Below, piece after piece: positions 41,866 to 63,780 of a stretch of DNA of 64,000 bases. The position numbers were made by a program, and so were the translations under genes. Location of the stretch: positions 91,111,389 through 91,175,388 of the forward strand of contig CM069435.1 in the NCBI GenBank assembly GCA_035610365.1, written 5' to 3'. How positions within the stretch are numbered: position 1 is the first letter of the stretch; every line of letters begins with the position of its first letter. This DNA is from Aquatica leii. Taxonomy: Eukaryota; Arthropoda; Insecta; Coleoptera; Lampyridae. A model generated the notes under the pieces. The model saw only the letters and a program-made list of their open reading frames with translations. It had not been told where the DNA came from and did no database searches.

Positions 41866-44019
41866 ACGAGAAATTCTTTTACAGTGATTTTTTTAACTGT
41901 GGAATGTTTTTGTATATAGGGATTAATTTTTTTCATCTGACAAGTTTCTTATTTGGAATTTTATATGAAAACGACTTTTTTTAATTTAGAAAGTCTTCTA
42001 TATATTATTGCAACATTAATAGATATGATGCTATGGTCAGTTTTGACTTTTTGGATTTGACATATATAATATTGTGCGGTTTAAACTGGTCTTTCTCTAC
42101 ACAACTTTTATGTGCTCACGTTGTAATTCTTTTATTTGATAAATGCACACTTCCACTTACTCTAGAAACTTTTTGGTACAAATTGTGCTTTTTATTAGCT
42201 CCTACATATTACAAATATTTTTTTAACAAATAACGTTTTTATTATAAATAATTGTGCAATAAATACTTTTCAAAACAATGACGTCTAATTGGTAAGTTCT
42301 TTATATATAACTCTTGTAGATTTTTTAAATAAAAAGTTTGCTTTTTAAACTAGGAAGTTTATTTCATATATAAAATATTTTTGTTTACGTTGAAACATCT
42401 TTTATATACATTAAAAACCTTCTTTTTTTTTAATTAGAAGCGTTTTTTATAATATCATCGTCTTTTAAGTATTATAAACAATTTTAGTTTTGACAGTTAC
42501 CCAGCCAACCTTTTTTTTTATTACATTACTTTATGTTATTAAAATATTAAAATTTAAGAATTTTTAGTGCTTTGCGAAAACTTAATTAAGACGTTTACAC
42601 TATTTTTTGATTGCATGGCGTTATATAAACTAAATATGAGAAATTACAAAACTATAGTAACACAAAATGACGTCGTTTTACGTCTGTATAAAAAAACGGT
42701 TATTTGGCCAATTAGATGGCAGAAATTCAGCGACGGTGTTCTCAAAGTATAACAGTTACGTTTATTTAACGTCATTTGTTATTTCTGGTTGCTCGAGTAT
42801 ATAGTAAAATAATAATTAAGTTGAGGGTACTTAAAATATTAATTTAATTAATTATATTTGGTAAACCTTGCCTTGGTTATAAAGTATTTAGATTTTTGGG
42901 ATAAACTGTATTAATGTCAATGCTGTGTATGTACTTAAGATTAAGATTTATTGCAATTAATTTGTTTGCATAAAATTTAGTTTTTTTTATTTACCACAAA
43001 AGTATACTATTTTGACCTATTTTAACACAAAAAAAATAAATTGTTATGCAACACACTGTACACAATAAGACGCGCGCGACTATGATTAGCTGCGCGAAAA
43101 TATACTCTAGCACAAAGTAGGCCTGAAAATGAAAAACATAGTCACCTTTTTTTCAAAATTCTTAGTAAAAATTTGACATTTCTTAAAGCCGTTTTCAAAT
43201 TAAAAATTTTCAAAATCATTTCTGCGAATTTAAATAGTCTATTCAAAAAGTATCATTTTAAGCGCGAACAAGTGCAGGTAACTTCATGGCAGTTAAAAGA
43301 TGGCGAACCTATCGATTATAATTGCACAAAACCGTAAGAAACGTAAAATCTTCATTATAAATTTAAGCTTATTGTATTAATTTTATAAAGTTTTTGTCCT
43401 TTTAACGTTTATTTCACGTTTTGGTTTAAATGCATGTTGGCCTTTCCATCCCTTCTTGAAATTATGGGGTAGAACACCACCTGAAAATAATGACTAAACT
43501 GACACTTTTCCTTGCACGGTTTTTGAGTAAATTTGTGCTCAAGACCGTGCCCTTTTATGTTTGAGTCATTGTTTTTAAATTGGTGTAAGGCCAATGTTAA
43601 TTGGCTATTTTTGTAAAGTGCATCAAGTGCCCCCCTTAACCTGTTCAGTAGGTTTTACCCAATGATTTCTTTTATTTTTGAAATAGTTATTTACGAGGAA
43701 TCGCCACTACTTAAAAGTGTGAATCCTCGCTGAACATATTCCTAGTACCAGTAGCGTTAATTACCTCGCGGCGAGATTATTCCTTTTTTCTTTTTTCCAA
43801 ATTGAAAAACAAGAAATTTTGGTGTAAAATCAATAAGTTTGGGGCGTAATATCAAGGGCAATTTTCTTTGCGCATGCGCCCTAGCGAATCAGCTGGTTTT
43901 TGCCATTAGTAACTAACCCCTAAGTAGCACCCAACAATGGAATTTTGTTAAATTAAAGGAAAAGAAGTATAAGTTGGGAGGGGGCTTTCGATTCTACCGA
44001 CCAAAACAACAACATAAGA
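41866..44019 (+). other. Intergenic stretch upstream of Asator
   Basis: AT-rich to about 43000, with loosely repeated TTTTATATAYATT words (41990-42480) and no supported gene. From 43600 the sequence becomes richer in C and G and presumably contains the promoter and 5' UTR of Asator. No TATA box is assigned. Confidence 0.45.
43869..43880. promoter_or_regulatory. Candidate NRF-1 type site upstream of Asator
   Basis: TGCGCATGCGCC matches the palindromic consensus TGCGCATGCGC bound by NRF-1 (Ewg in flies), 140 bases before the ATG. Such sites are common in TATA-less housekeeping and neuronal promoters. Binding is inferred from the motif only. Confidence 0.55.
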
Positions 44020-54525
<10,506 letters not shown>

Positions 54526-55440
54526 TAGTTTTACAGTTTTTAGTGTTTGGACATTTTCTCTTAATCTAAATAATATTAAAGAAAAAAATATATACACGAT
54601 TAAACAAACAACCAGGAAAAAAAATTACCCGTTGTTTCGTATTTGCACAAACGACATTCGTTGGAATGTGAATACGAGCAACTAAAAATTGTGATTAAGT
54701 GAAATATATTTTTGCCGCTCTCTATTATATTTTTCGTACGCAATTTATTTAGGGCGCAAAGTAATTAGTGTGTAAGGAGCAAATTTAAAGTAATTGTTGG
54801 AGTCTCGACGTAATTTATTGTTGATATTGTGATGATGATTCTCTCTCTCGATATTTTTTTACAGTTTTGTTGTTCCCTTTTATTTTTATTTCGATAACTT
54901 TGTAGTTAAATGACGTGTATAATGAGATAGTGTCGATTATTACTTAGAAGAAAAAAAAATGGGTAGCTCATCGAGGTTTTAAAGAAATTGCTTATTATAT
55001 TTAGATTTAGATTAAAAAAGAAAATTAATATGAAAAAAAGAATAGTAGTCTGGGGTTTCGTTTTATCGAAGTAAGATATTTTGTGTTGTTTTCCGTTGTT
55101 TATTAGTCGAAAGGACACTGCTTTATATGCGTATATAATATACATATATATATATATATAAATAATGAGGAAAAAGCCATTTTTGTCTCTAGTCTGTGCT
55201 GTGGTTTTACTTTTATTTTTGATGTAAAGCAACTGATCGATGAAATCATTCTAGTCAATTTATTTAAGTGAGTCGAACAAATGCTTTTTTTTTTAAATAG
55301 TTGATATTATATTGCGACAAATCGTTTTAAAATAAATCTATTGTTGTTTATTTATTAATCATTGTAAAAGTTTTTGTTTTGTTTTATGTTTCGATTGTTT
55401 TTATGAAGTATGATTTGTAAAAAAATGTAGTTATTATTAC
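54526..55440 (+). other. 3' UTR region of Asator with a TA microsatellite and polyadenylation signals
   Basis: AT-rich sequence follows the stop at 54523-54525. A (TA)n-type tract lies at about 55124-55162. AATAAA-type signals occur near 55328-55336 (AAAATAAATC), a plausible 3' end about 800 bases after the stop. No other gene was recognised. Confidence 0.5.
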
Positions 55441-56690
55441 TATTAAATTATTAACAAATGTTTTCGATTTCGTGTGGTGTTTTACAGCCAGGTTCGAGTT
55501 GTGATTATTCTTTTGCTTTTGCTCATCTTAATGGGTTTGTACATAACTTAATTAATTCTTCAACTCTGCATGGACCCGAGATAAACATTTTGGCTGTTTT
55601 AGTGCAGGAGCTGCCAACCAGTGTGAGATGTGTTCTTGTTTCAGCAAGTTTCTAATCTCGCTGTTGATCACATATGCTATACCACAGGTTAGCTCATGCC
55701 CTATTATACGAATTTCAGCTCGCTTTTGATTGCAGCATCTAATGCGGCCAGTCAGAAGGGTTGTTTGCGTGCTTTTTACTACTCAGCTCGGTGGTTTCTC
55801 CTCTCGCCGAGCTGAGATATACCTACAGCGTATGCATTCTTGTTTCGGAACGCCGGCTGTGTTTCATTTGAAAGTAATAATAAAGAGAATAAAAACCCGT
55901 CGCAGAATGGCAGTAATGCCACAAGAATATCCAGGTGTTGTCTTAAGCGAAGAACAAGCGGACCTTATTAAGATGGCTCTGGTTCAAGCTCTAGACACAT
56001 TAACTAAAGGAAAATTTGCTCCCAGACTCTTTAAAGTTAACTTAAGATGGGCTTTTTATTGGCGTCTTGTGCTGAGCAGTCTATTAAAGAGCTGACCCTG
56101 GAAAAAGAATCCTGGCCAGGTGTGAAACCTAAGATCGTTGATGGTAGTAAATTTCCAAAACCAGCTAGGGCCATGGTATGGATTCCGGGACCCATCGTGG
56201 AACTGGAAAAAGTACTATAGCTCCTAAAGATTCAAAATCCTGAGCTTATAGAAACCTCTGGAGTGTTGCGGATAAGGTAGATACCACAGGACAACGTAAC
56301 CTGCTCATGGGAAAAAATACTGTCTTGACTGCAATCCTTACTTAAATCTTTCCCGAGTCTTATTGAGACGTCTAGGAGGGAAAAAGGAACAGTGAGCAAA
56401 AGAGATCGACGAAGTAGAGGCAAGTATCGAACCAACGACGTCGGCAGGGGAGACATCTCAGTTATAAGATTCTACAAATAAACCTACAGCATTGTAAGAC
56501 AGCTTGGGCTGCTATGCAGGACTATGTAAGAATGAACAATGTGGATATTGTACTGATACAAGAACATTCAGTTTATAGAGTGACTGTCGGGGCATTACGT
56601 ATGGGCGGTGGCTGGAAATTTATTATTCCAAGAGGTAACCATCTAAAAGCATGCATTTTCTGAAGTAACCCACTCGCGTTTGAAAACTAA
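55441..56690 (+). pseudogene. LINE copy 1: ORF1 (DUF4780-like) and start of the endonuclease
   Basis: 55860-56260 encodes a segment with MPQEYPGVVLSEEQADLIK and, in another frame, KPKIVDGSKFPKPARAMVW and IPGPIVELEKVL. This resembles the C-terminal ORF1 domain (DUF4780 type) of insect I/R1-like LINEs. 56480-56650 encodes MNNVDIVLIQEHSVYRV and GALRMGGGWKFIIPRGN, the N-terminus of an apurinic-type endonuclease. Frame changes and stops (for example after ELEKVL near 56219 and in the ORF1 frame near 56095) disable it. 55441-55860 may be its 5' UTR; that part is a guess. Confidence 0.82.
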
Positions 56691-58370
56691 AACCCACGAA
56701 CAAAGAAAAGCAGCGACATCTAATCAAGGTACCCCCCTCTTACGTTATATTAAGCTATTCATACACTGCTTACTTTCGATATGTGGAAAGACTAGTAGGT
56801 TAAATAAAACACGCAAAAAAAAATTAATCGGGATTTTTTATTCAAACAGAACTCGTTAAATTTTAACCGAAATTTTGCCGTTCGGAGGAACCCGCAGTAG
56901 GAGGGAAGAACAGGCAAAGAAACCCCTCCGGTCCTCTTACTGAATGTGAATGCAAGATCATTACACGATTCAGATTTATTAAGCAACTATTTATAATTAA
57001 AAATAAAAAGCATCGGAAAGTTAGAATATCCCCAAATTTAAGTCGATTAAACGAATATGCAGATATGATAGCAGGTTCAAATTCCAACACATAAACACGT
57101 GCACAAACATTATTATATTAAACAAAAGAAGCCTTAATTAACTGACGGCCTGTCAGTGGGTACTGAGGTCCTAGTTGCGGAAGCAACCCAGCTATTAGTT
57201 CAATAGTTGGGACAAACAAACAAGGGCTAAGAATACACATGTAATAATAAACATACAATAACAAATATCAAACAAAAGTTATAAAATGTAGGATCCAATC
57301 AGGATCAGATAGGCAATTATGCATAAAATATATACAAGTTGCACTATTACACACAAACTACAAGCAGGAAGCAACCTGCGACTTCATGATGTTTGCCCTT
57401 CACGATAAATAAAATAGATTACATTTTACAAAACAATGCATGTACCTACTGGTGTTTTTCTCTGTATGAAAAACAAATAAATTATGCATAATTTAGAATT
57501 AACGCCAGAGATTTGCATAAGTAACTTGCAGAGAAAATGATTTAATAGATTAGCACAAATTGATTCTAAAACACGTCAAAGATATACAAATAAGAATAAA
57601 ATGACAACGTTTAAATAGCTTCTTTTTACAAACAAGAATCATCTGCACAAACCCATTTTCAATTTTAATAATCTTCAAATGTAAGTATAGAATAGTTAAT
57701 TATTACAGTTAAATATACGATGCTTAATGTTGTGTTCAAAATTACACTTATGAAATAAATAAAAAAAAACGACTAACATTTCACACCTTTAAGACATGTC
57801 GATTTAATAATTTTAACTAATGATTTTTGAAAAACATCGTTTGATAATGCTACATTAATTGATTTTGAAATGCATCATACACGTAAAACAATTGAATCGA
57901 CAAAATTGAAATGGCCGCCAATGCATTTGTTTTACCAAACAAAGAAAACAGATGGTGTTTCTATAACTCCAGAATTTTAATACAAAGTGTTTGCAAATTT
58001 TAGTTAATTGTATCACTACGTTAGTTAACTAATGTTATCCATACCTATAAAATTTCACAAAACAAAAAGAATCAAACGTTACAGAAGTTTTTTATTATGA
58101 ATACTGATTAAACTGAGGGTGCATCGGTTGACCTCCTGTCTTCGACGTTCCACAGCGTGCGCAACCTCCTCTTAATACAGATCGTGCGCATAAGGATTCG
58201 TAGTTATCGTTTTTTTCGCCAGATGAAGATGCTTAGGTAATTTTGCGCGTTTTTAATTGGGTTTTAATTTAAACTAGATATCAATCTTAGCAAAGAACAG
58301 AAGAAGCGAAGCACTTTTAGAATTTTTATTAGCAGTAATAAACAATAAGTTGTAAATAAAGGAACGATTT
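56691..58370. other. Unidentified stretch splitting LINE copy 1
   Basis: LINE endonuclease sequence is lost after about 56690 and resumes near 58375. The ~1.7 kb between them is AT-rich, with no recognised protein and no transposon ends that I could pair. A GC-richer patch lies at 56870-56945 and another at 57130-57210 (GACGGCCTGTCAGTGGG). One or more inserted elements are likely. Confidence 0.4.
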
Positions 58371-58626
58371 GCTACAGATACAACAAGGAAAGTAATCGAC
58401 ATTATGATCGGCACACTACCACACGTGTGCAGTGAAATAAGGGAGTGGTATGTGTCGGCTCAAGCATATCTCTCATCCGACCATATGTACACATAAGATT
58501 TAAGTTGAAATTGCTACAGGGAGAAGTGAATTGCAACTGGGATCTCTTTAGGGAGAAACTTAAGCAGGAACTTTTGCATAAGGTTTGAAACAAACTCTCG
58601 AACTAACCACATATCGCACTGATATA
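58371..58626 (+). pseudogene. LINE copy 1: end of the endonuclease domain
   Basis: On the plus strand this reads RKVIDIMIGTLPHVCSEIR, EWYVSAQAYLSSDHMY and CNWDLFREKLKQELLHKV in neighbouring frames. It fits the SDH-containing end of the LINE endonuclease and the usual NWxLFREKLK spacer before the reverse transcriptase. It stops at the TA where the mariner-like element begins. Confidence 0.72.
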
Positions 58627-58628
58627 TA

Positions 58629-60759
58629 CTGGGTGTTCTAAAATTGCGGGGAAATAAAGCTACCATGTATTATAGAAGTCAAAATAAGTCGATTGGACAC
58701 TATTTAAACCTATACCAAAATGTACCGTTTGTCCGTGAAAAGAGTTCAAAGCCTACTTAAAAAATCACAGTTTTCTACGCTGGCGCTGTTCAGCGCGTGA
58801 AAAAAATTTATTGAAATTTGGTAAAAATGTATTTTACAAGATTTTACTTTCAGTAGGTATTCAAAAAAAAGCAAAAATAGTTGTAGAAGGGTTAAAACCG
58901 CCCTCGCCCTTTTGTATTTTTTTAAATAATTCTTGTTAGAGTTGGTAATAAATACGGTTTTAAGACTTTTTTAACGAAAAAGTTTACTCAACATATTCAT
59001 TTTGGACTCTTGTCAAAACGTACATCTTAGAAGTTACCCTACTTTCAGTACTAAAACAGAAACAAAAATGATTGCAGAAGGGTTAAAATATTTCTCGCTT
59101 CTTTACATTTTTTTAATATTTTTTTAGGGGTGGTAATTCGGTTATAAGAGTTTTTTTAACGGTAAAGCTTGGTTATCATCTTTTTTTTGACTCTTGTAAA
59201 AACTCGGTGTTGAGCAACAAGAAAACGAAAGTCACGATTTTGACAAGACAAAATAACAAATTCAAAATCGTCCCAGTTGATTGTTGACAGTAAATGTTTC
59301 AATAATTTGATCACTTTTAGTTGCTTTTATAGAGTTTTTTTTATCGCAATCACTCTTTACTTTAATTGCTATTGGTGTTATGCTTTGGCAGTTTTTAATG
59401 AACAGGTCGACATGCTATTAGTTCTTGCAAGAAGTATCCAAACCGGAGAATTCCAAATCACAACGTTTGCCTTTGAGAAACAGGAAGTTTGAAGCTAGTC
59501 AGAAATAACGCTGGAAGACCTTGAGAAGCCCGAACACCCATTGCGGAAGATGCTGTTCTTCAATGAATTTATGACAATCTTGAGACCAGTACCAGAACAC
59601 TGCAACAGGAGACTGGGATTCCAAAAATTTTTCACAAATTGTTTCGGAGCGCAGAGTAGCCGGCAATATCTTGTTTACTGATGAGTCTTGTTTTACACGT
59701 CGTGGCATAACGAAGCTACATACACAATGAGATATTTCGGCAGATCAAAATCCACATGCTGTCAAAGGTAGACATTATCAACGAGAATTTAAAATTAATA
59801 TCTGGGTCGGAATTATTGGCAATTTTATGATTGGGTCGTTTCGATTGCGTGATCGTCTGGATGGCGCTAGTCACCTTCGTGTTCTTCAAGAAAGTTTGTT
59901 AAAATTAGTAGAAGACTTGTTCATTAATTTGTATTGAAACATTCTTCTTCATGCACGACGGTGCACCATCTCATTTTGCACGTGCCATAAAATAATGTCT
60001 TAAACAATTTATTGGTAGATGGATTAGTAGGAGACAAGAAGCACCAATTCAATAGTCTCTGCGGTCTCCAGATTTTAATTTTTGTTACTTCTTCATCTGG
60101 AACAAGTGTAGAAGATTCAAATCAACAGTTCCGAACAACTGTGGAACTGAATTCTGAATGCTGTAAACGCACCACGAAAAAACGATGATGTTTTAAGAAG
60201 GGTGCATTTCAATTTTCTACGTCAGTTAACATCTGATTTAATCTTTAATGACGGTAGAGGTTACATTAAACACTAGTAACAAAAGTTTTGTCTGTGTGTC
60301 TACCATCAACTAAACTTTGTATTACAATGTTATTAAACTTGTACTAAGAATATCGGCTATCAGTGTTTGAGAAAACATTTATTGCCTTCGAAACTATGCA
60401 AAATGCTTTACAAGAGTCAAAAATGAAGATGATGAGTAAGCTTTCCCGTTAAAAACGTCTTAGAAGCGTATTACCAACTCTAAAAAAATCATTTAAAAAA
60501 ATGCAAAAGTGTGAAGGCGGTTTTAACCCTTCTACAGCTATTTTTTTTTTTTGAATACTGAAAGTAGGATAATCCTCTAAAATGCACTTTTACGAAATTT
60601 CAATGAAATTGTTATACACATTTCTGAAACGCGTAGAAAAATGTGATTTATTACGTAAACTTTGAACTCTTCTCACGGACAAACGGTACATTTTGATATA
60701 TACATAAACAGAGTCCAATGGACTTTAGCTTTATTTCTTAGCAATTTTGGTACATTTTG
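58629..60759 (+). mobile_element. Mariner-like DNA transposon with ~400-bp inverted ends
   Basis: A TA flanks each end (58627-58628 and 60760-60761). The inverted ends are long: about 58629-59030 against 60370-60759. Both carry CAAAATGTACCGTTTGTCCG, then GAAGGGTTAAAACCGCC, AGAGTTGGTAATA and TTTTTGACTCTTG. The left arm has an extra diverged tandem copy of about 185 bases (59035-59230: GCAGAAGGGTTAAAATATT, GGGGTGGTAATTCGG). The coding part is a decayed transposase at 59380-60260. It separates LINE copy 1 from LINE copy 2. Confidence 0.9.
59380..60260 (+). pseudogene. Decayed transposase, DUF4817 / Tc1-mariner DDE type
   Basis: Blocks in order: a helix-turn-helix start (NEQVDMLLVLARSIQ), a spacer (LEDLEKPEHPLRKMLFFNE), a first-Asp block (DESCFTRRGI), a core (VKGRHYQREFKINIWVGIIG, then RDRLDGASHLRVLQESLLKL), a second-Asp block (FMHDGAPSHFARAIK) and RSPDFNF in place of the usual RSPDLTPLDFF. 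This matches the arthropod transposable-element group with a DUF4817 N-terminus. Stops and frame changes occur, for instance after GFLVEDLFINLY (near 59937) and after ARAIK, so it is not functional. Confidence 0.87.
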
Positions 60760-60761
60760 TA

Positions 60762-62300
60762 TAGTGATATTATCTGCATATCCTTGCGCATGTATTCCGT
60801 TCTGGTCAAGTTCCCGTAAAAAATTCACTGCTAAGCTTCGCAAAAGAGGCGATAACGCGCTTCCTTGTGAGCAACCTTTATCAGCTACCTTTCTGATTAC
60901 ATTGCTCATTGAGCTTGTAATTTTTTTGCGAGCTATCGCAGAACTGATCCATTCTTCTACGGACCGATAAATTCCTGGACTTCTGATATCGTTTCTAATG
61001 GAATCAAAAGAAGAGTTATCAAATGCTTCTTTTATATCAGTTGACACGATTTACCCGTTTGTTAAGCATATTGGTGTTGATGCATAGGTGTTGTACTCTG
61101 GCTTTAATATACTATTAATTTTTCAATAGCCTTGGGCATAAACGATATTAAGCTATTTGGACAAAAACACTTCGCCTGGGCGTATGATTCTCGCCCTAGT
61201 TTAGATTTAAAAACTATTTTTACTTTTCGCTGATCATTTGACACGTAACCTAGAGCTATACTAGCTCTAAAGAATGTGCACGAGGCGAAAAGATTCTAAC
61301 CTGTAGCACTATTGGTAATATTCCATCAGGACCTAGAGTTGTATATGGTGCAAAAGACTTTGCAGTCCAAACGATCTTACTTTTGTTCACCAGCTTGTTA
61401 GCCAGTTTCCAGTCCTTCTTTTAACCCTCGTTTTTAGGTATTTTAAAGTTTGAAATACTTCCGGATATGTGCTTCATTAATTCTAGAGTCTCCTCTCTGG
61501 ATAAAGTATAACCTTCCGGTGGTTTTTGCAATAACCTTGATTCTGGTTTCTGTACAGCTTTCTGAAGTCTATCACATTCCGATGGTTTTTTCAATACTTT
61601 TACAGTGTTGTTTTCCAGGATATTTTTTTCGTTTTTTTTAGCAGCGTAGCCATATTTTCGACGAAATGTATAGTTGCAGGTTTCCTGTTCGTACTTGTGA
61701 CAAAGGTGGGGCTCGTTTTCTCGATTTACGACTTCTAGTTTATTACTAATAATAAATAAAATGCATCACCTCTTGTGTTGTTTCCAGTGCTTATCCAAAC
61801 TGTACGGTGTGGATTGGTCGAGTCACAGCAGAGCAGTTGCTGTATTTTGTTTTCTCCGCAGAACTGTACCAATTCCACTACTGCTCGTGTTGGTGGTCAT
61901 TGACTAATCCAGAATGAGGCCAAACTGCCAACACGATTTCATTTTCTTCCTGTATTAAAATAATATGAAATCTGTGTTGGCAGTTTGACAGCATTCTGGA
62001 TTAGTCAATTCTGGTTGATCATATAAAAAATATACCGCAGCCAGTATAAGATTTCGTATTTTTCCTTTTATGTTAATATTTGTCTTTAGTAAGTGCATGG
62101 TTACCGCTTTTTGCTAAGATGCAAGCTCTTGGATAATAAGTTTCCAGTCACTACCCCTACTTAAACCTCCGACAGCCCCTTTATAAACCCAAAGTTCTTG
62201 TATCAGTACAATATCAACATTGTTCATTCCTACATAGTTTTGTGAGAAGGATAAGTCGTTGTCCTTTCGGATCTTGCTTCTTATCCACAGCACTCTAGGT
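60762..62300 (-). pseudogene. LINE copy 2 (I/R1-like): endonuclease and partial reverse transcriptase
   Basis: On the minus strand: endonuclease start near 62240-62110 (NNVDIVLIQELWVYKGAVGG), endonuclease middle near 61890-61690 (RAVVELVQFCGENKIQQLL, CCDSTNPHRTVW), spacer near 61600-61320 (ETLELMKHISG, KIVWTAKSFAPY, LGPDGILPIVLQ), then reverse transcriptase 61047-60762 (DIKEAFDNSSFDSIR, KGCSQGSALSPLL, GYADNITIQNV). The catalytic YADD appears as YADN. Stops and frame changes are present. It ends at the TA where the mariner-like element begins and carries a MITE at 61899. LINE copy 1 shares the NNVDIVLIQE block and points the other way. Confidence 0.87.
61899..62009. mobile_element. 111-bp MITE inserted in LINE copy 2
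   Basis: Inverted ends ATTGACTAATCCAGAATG and CATTCTGGATTAGTCAAT extend inward through CAAACTGCCAACAC and its complement, giving arms of about 45-50 bases around an AT-rich centre. The LINE endonuclease sequence resumes cleanly on each side (YDQPE on one, PPTRAVVELV on the other), which marks it as an insertion. The superfamily was not determined. Confidence 0.8.
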
Positions 62301-62305
62301 TTCTA

Positions 62306-63780
62306 TTAGAAGCTCTGATTTTTAAACCTTTGATGATGTCGATGAATGACACGATGTACCAATAATACATTTGGTATAGCTTCTTTTAGGTATACCAGAA
62401 AGCCTCGGTGTCGTCCTACCATTGCCGGAGCACAGTCAGTAGCAACAGAGATGATATTCGTCAAGGGTGTAGCTTTTAAATCAATTTTTTTTTTTAATTC
62501 AGTAAATAACGTTTTACCTTTCGTATCAGTCTCCAAACGTTTAGCAAATAATTCTTGGGAAAATTTTTTCTTCTTTTACAAATTTCACATAAGCTAAAAG
62601 TAAAGCTTCGTTTTTGGTATAATGTTGACTCGTCAATCTGTATAGAGAATTCAGATGTTTTTAAGTAGTCACATAAAGAATTTTCTACATACTAAGCCAT
62701 TTCGTCGATCCTTCATCGTACAGTATTACTATACTAATAGTGGAATTATTTTTATAATATCGAAAGCAAGTTTGTGCAACACGGTGGGTCTCAAGTAGCA
62801 AGTGTACGTAACAATTACGTTTATTTTTGGTGTAAATTCGTAATTTACGTAATAACTCCAAAATAACACTTAACTGTCACGTACAGTTTATTCCCAAACT
62901 ATCACGTAACATTTTTTACGTGTCCGGTACGTAACAATTACGTATAGTTTACAAATAAAAGTTTGCAATTAAAATTACAGTTAACAATGTGTAATTAACA
63001 TAGAAAATACATTCGGTAGTTAAAATCAACTTATGTGTTACTTAAAAACACTATAAAAATGTACGTGATAGATAGGTGTTTTTTTTTACCAAATTAACAC
63101 GTAACTTTTTAAATACTCAGTAACTATACACCAGTAAGTTAACAAATGAGTTTAATAAAGTGACAAATAATATATAAAAGAATAATAAAAGTTAAAGGCT
63201 ATAACAGTGTAACCTCTACAATACACACTTAAATGTGGACACTTATTTTTAAAAGTTATAATCCACACTCGCCACTGTTATCGGCTATGATTTACTGCTC
63301 GTCGGCGCCGATATTATTATTTGTCTGGGCCTATCAAAGCGTCTTTGGCAAAATGTCTAGATTCTGTGTATTAAACTAGTTTGTGAATATTTACAGTACA
63401 CATACGTACATAATAGGTAAATGTATTACGTAAAATGTACGTAAATTTAGACGTAAATGATATGTGATATTTTACGTAAATTGACTGTGACATTTGCACG
63501 TGTTTGGTACGTAATATTACGTACTGTATCACGTAAAATGTACGTAGCTATTACGTACGTTGCTACATGAGACATTACCTCAGTTACAGCTACAGAAAAA
63601 GTTCTTCACTAATAGTGTGCGGTTTTCCGGACTTTGCAATCATTAAAGAAATATTATAAGAAGCACGCAGTCCACCGTCATCTCTCTTGTTATTAAATGT
63701 CCCTTAAGCTTAAGAGGTTTCATTGAATCGTTTGACATCGTTTTAAGACACATTATTTCTTATTTCATATATTCAACACT
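62306..63780 (-). pseudogene. Decayed hAT transposase (ZBED5-like group), split by an insertion
   Basis: On the minus strand: a BED-finger tail near 63760-63690 (MCLKTMSNDSMKPLKLKGHL), ASYNISLMIAKSGKPHTISEE near 63680-63600, then an inserted element (62788-63573). It resumes with RRIDEMA, YLKTSEFSIQIDEST and EALLLAYVKF near 62720-62590. It ends with ETDTKGKTLFTELKKK, NIISVATDCAPAMVGRHRG and LLVHRVIHRHH at 62536-62320. These are the catalytic-core phrases of hAT proteins related to ZBED5 and similar domesticated genes. Single-base frame changes occur around 62620 and 62580, and the usual ATDGAP reads ATDCAP, so it is dead. Confidence 0.88.
62788..63573. mobile_element. 786-bp TACGTA-rich element inserted in the hAT transposase
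   Basis: The ends GTCTCAAGTAGCAAG and CTTGCTACATGAGAC-like (read inward, GTCTCATGTAGCAACG) form imperfect inverted repeats, followed by dense TACGTAA and ACGTAAC words in both subterminal regions (62800-62960 and 63415-63560). The interior has no protein. No flanking duplication could be identified, so the superfamily is open. The subterminal style resembles the hAT elements elsewhere in the window, but the termini do not start CAG. Confidence 0.78.

Noticed and set aside
43071-43110. GACGCGCGCGACTATGATTAG block as part of a tRNA
   Set aside because: No A and B box spacing or cloverleaf could be drawn around it.
36193-44019. Several AT-rich reading frames of 60-100 codons (for example near 36700, 38500, 42100 and 43500)
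   Set aside because: Low-complexity composition, no motifs, no splice context; consistent with chance in AT-rich DNA.
55124-55162. TA-rich tract as a transcription or replication element
   Set aside because: A simple TA microsatellite in a 3' UTR region explains it.
62788-63573. Solo LTR of a retroelement
   Set aside because: The ends are inverted repeats with TACGTA words in both subterminal regions, with no TG...CA ends and no polyadenylation-type layout.
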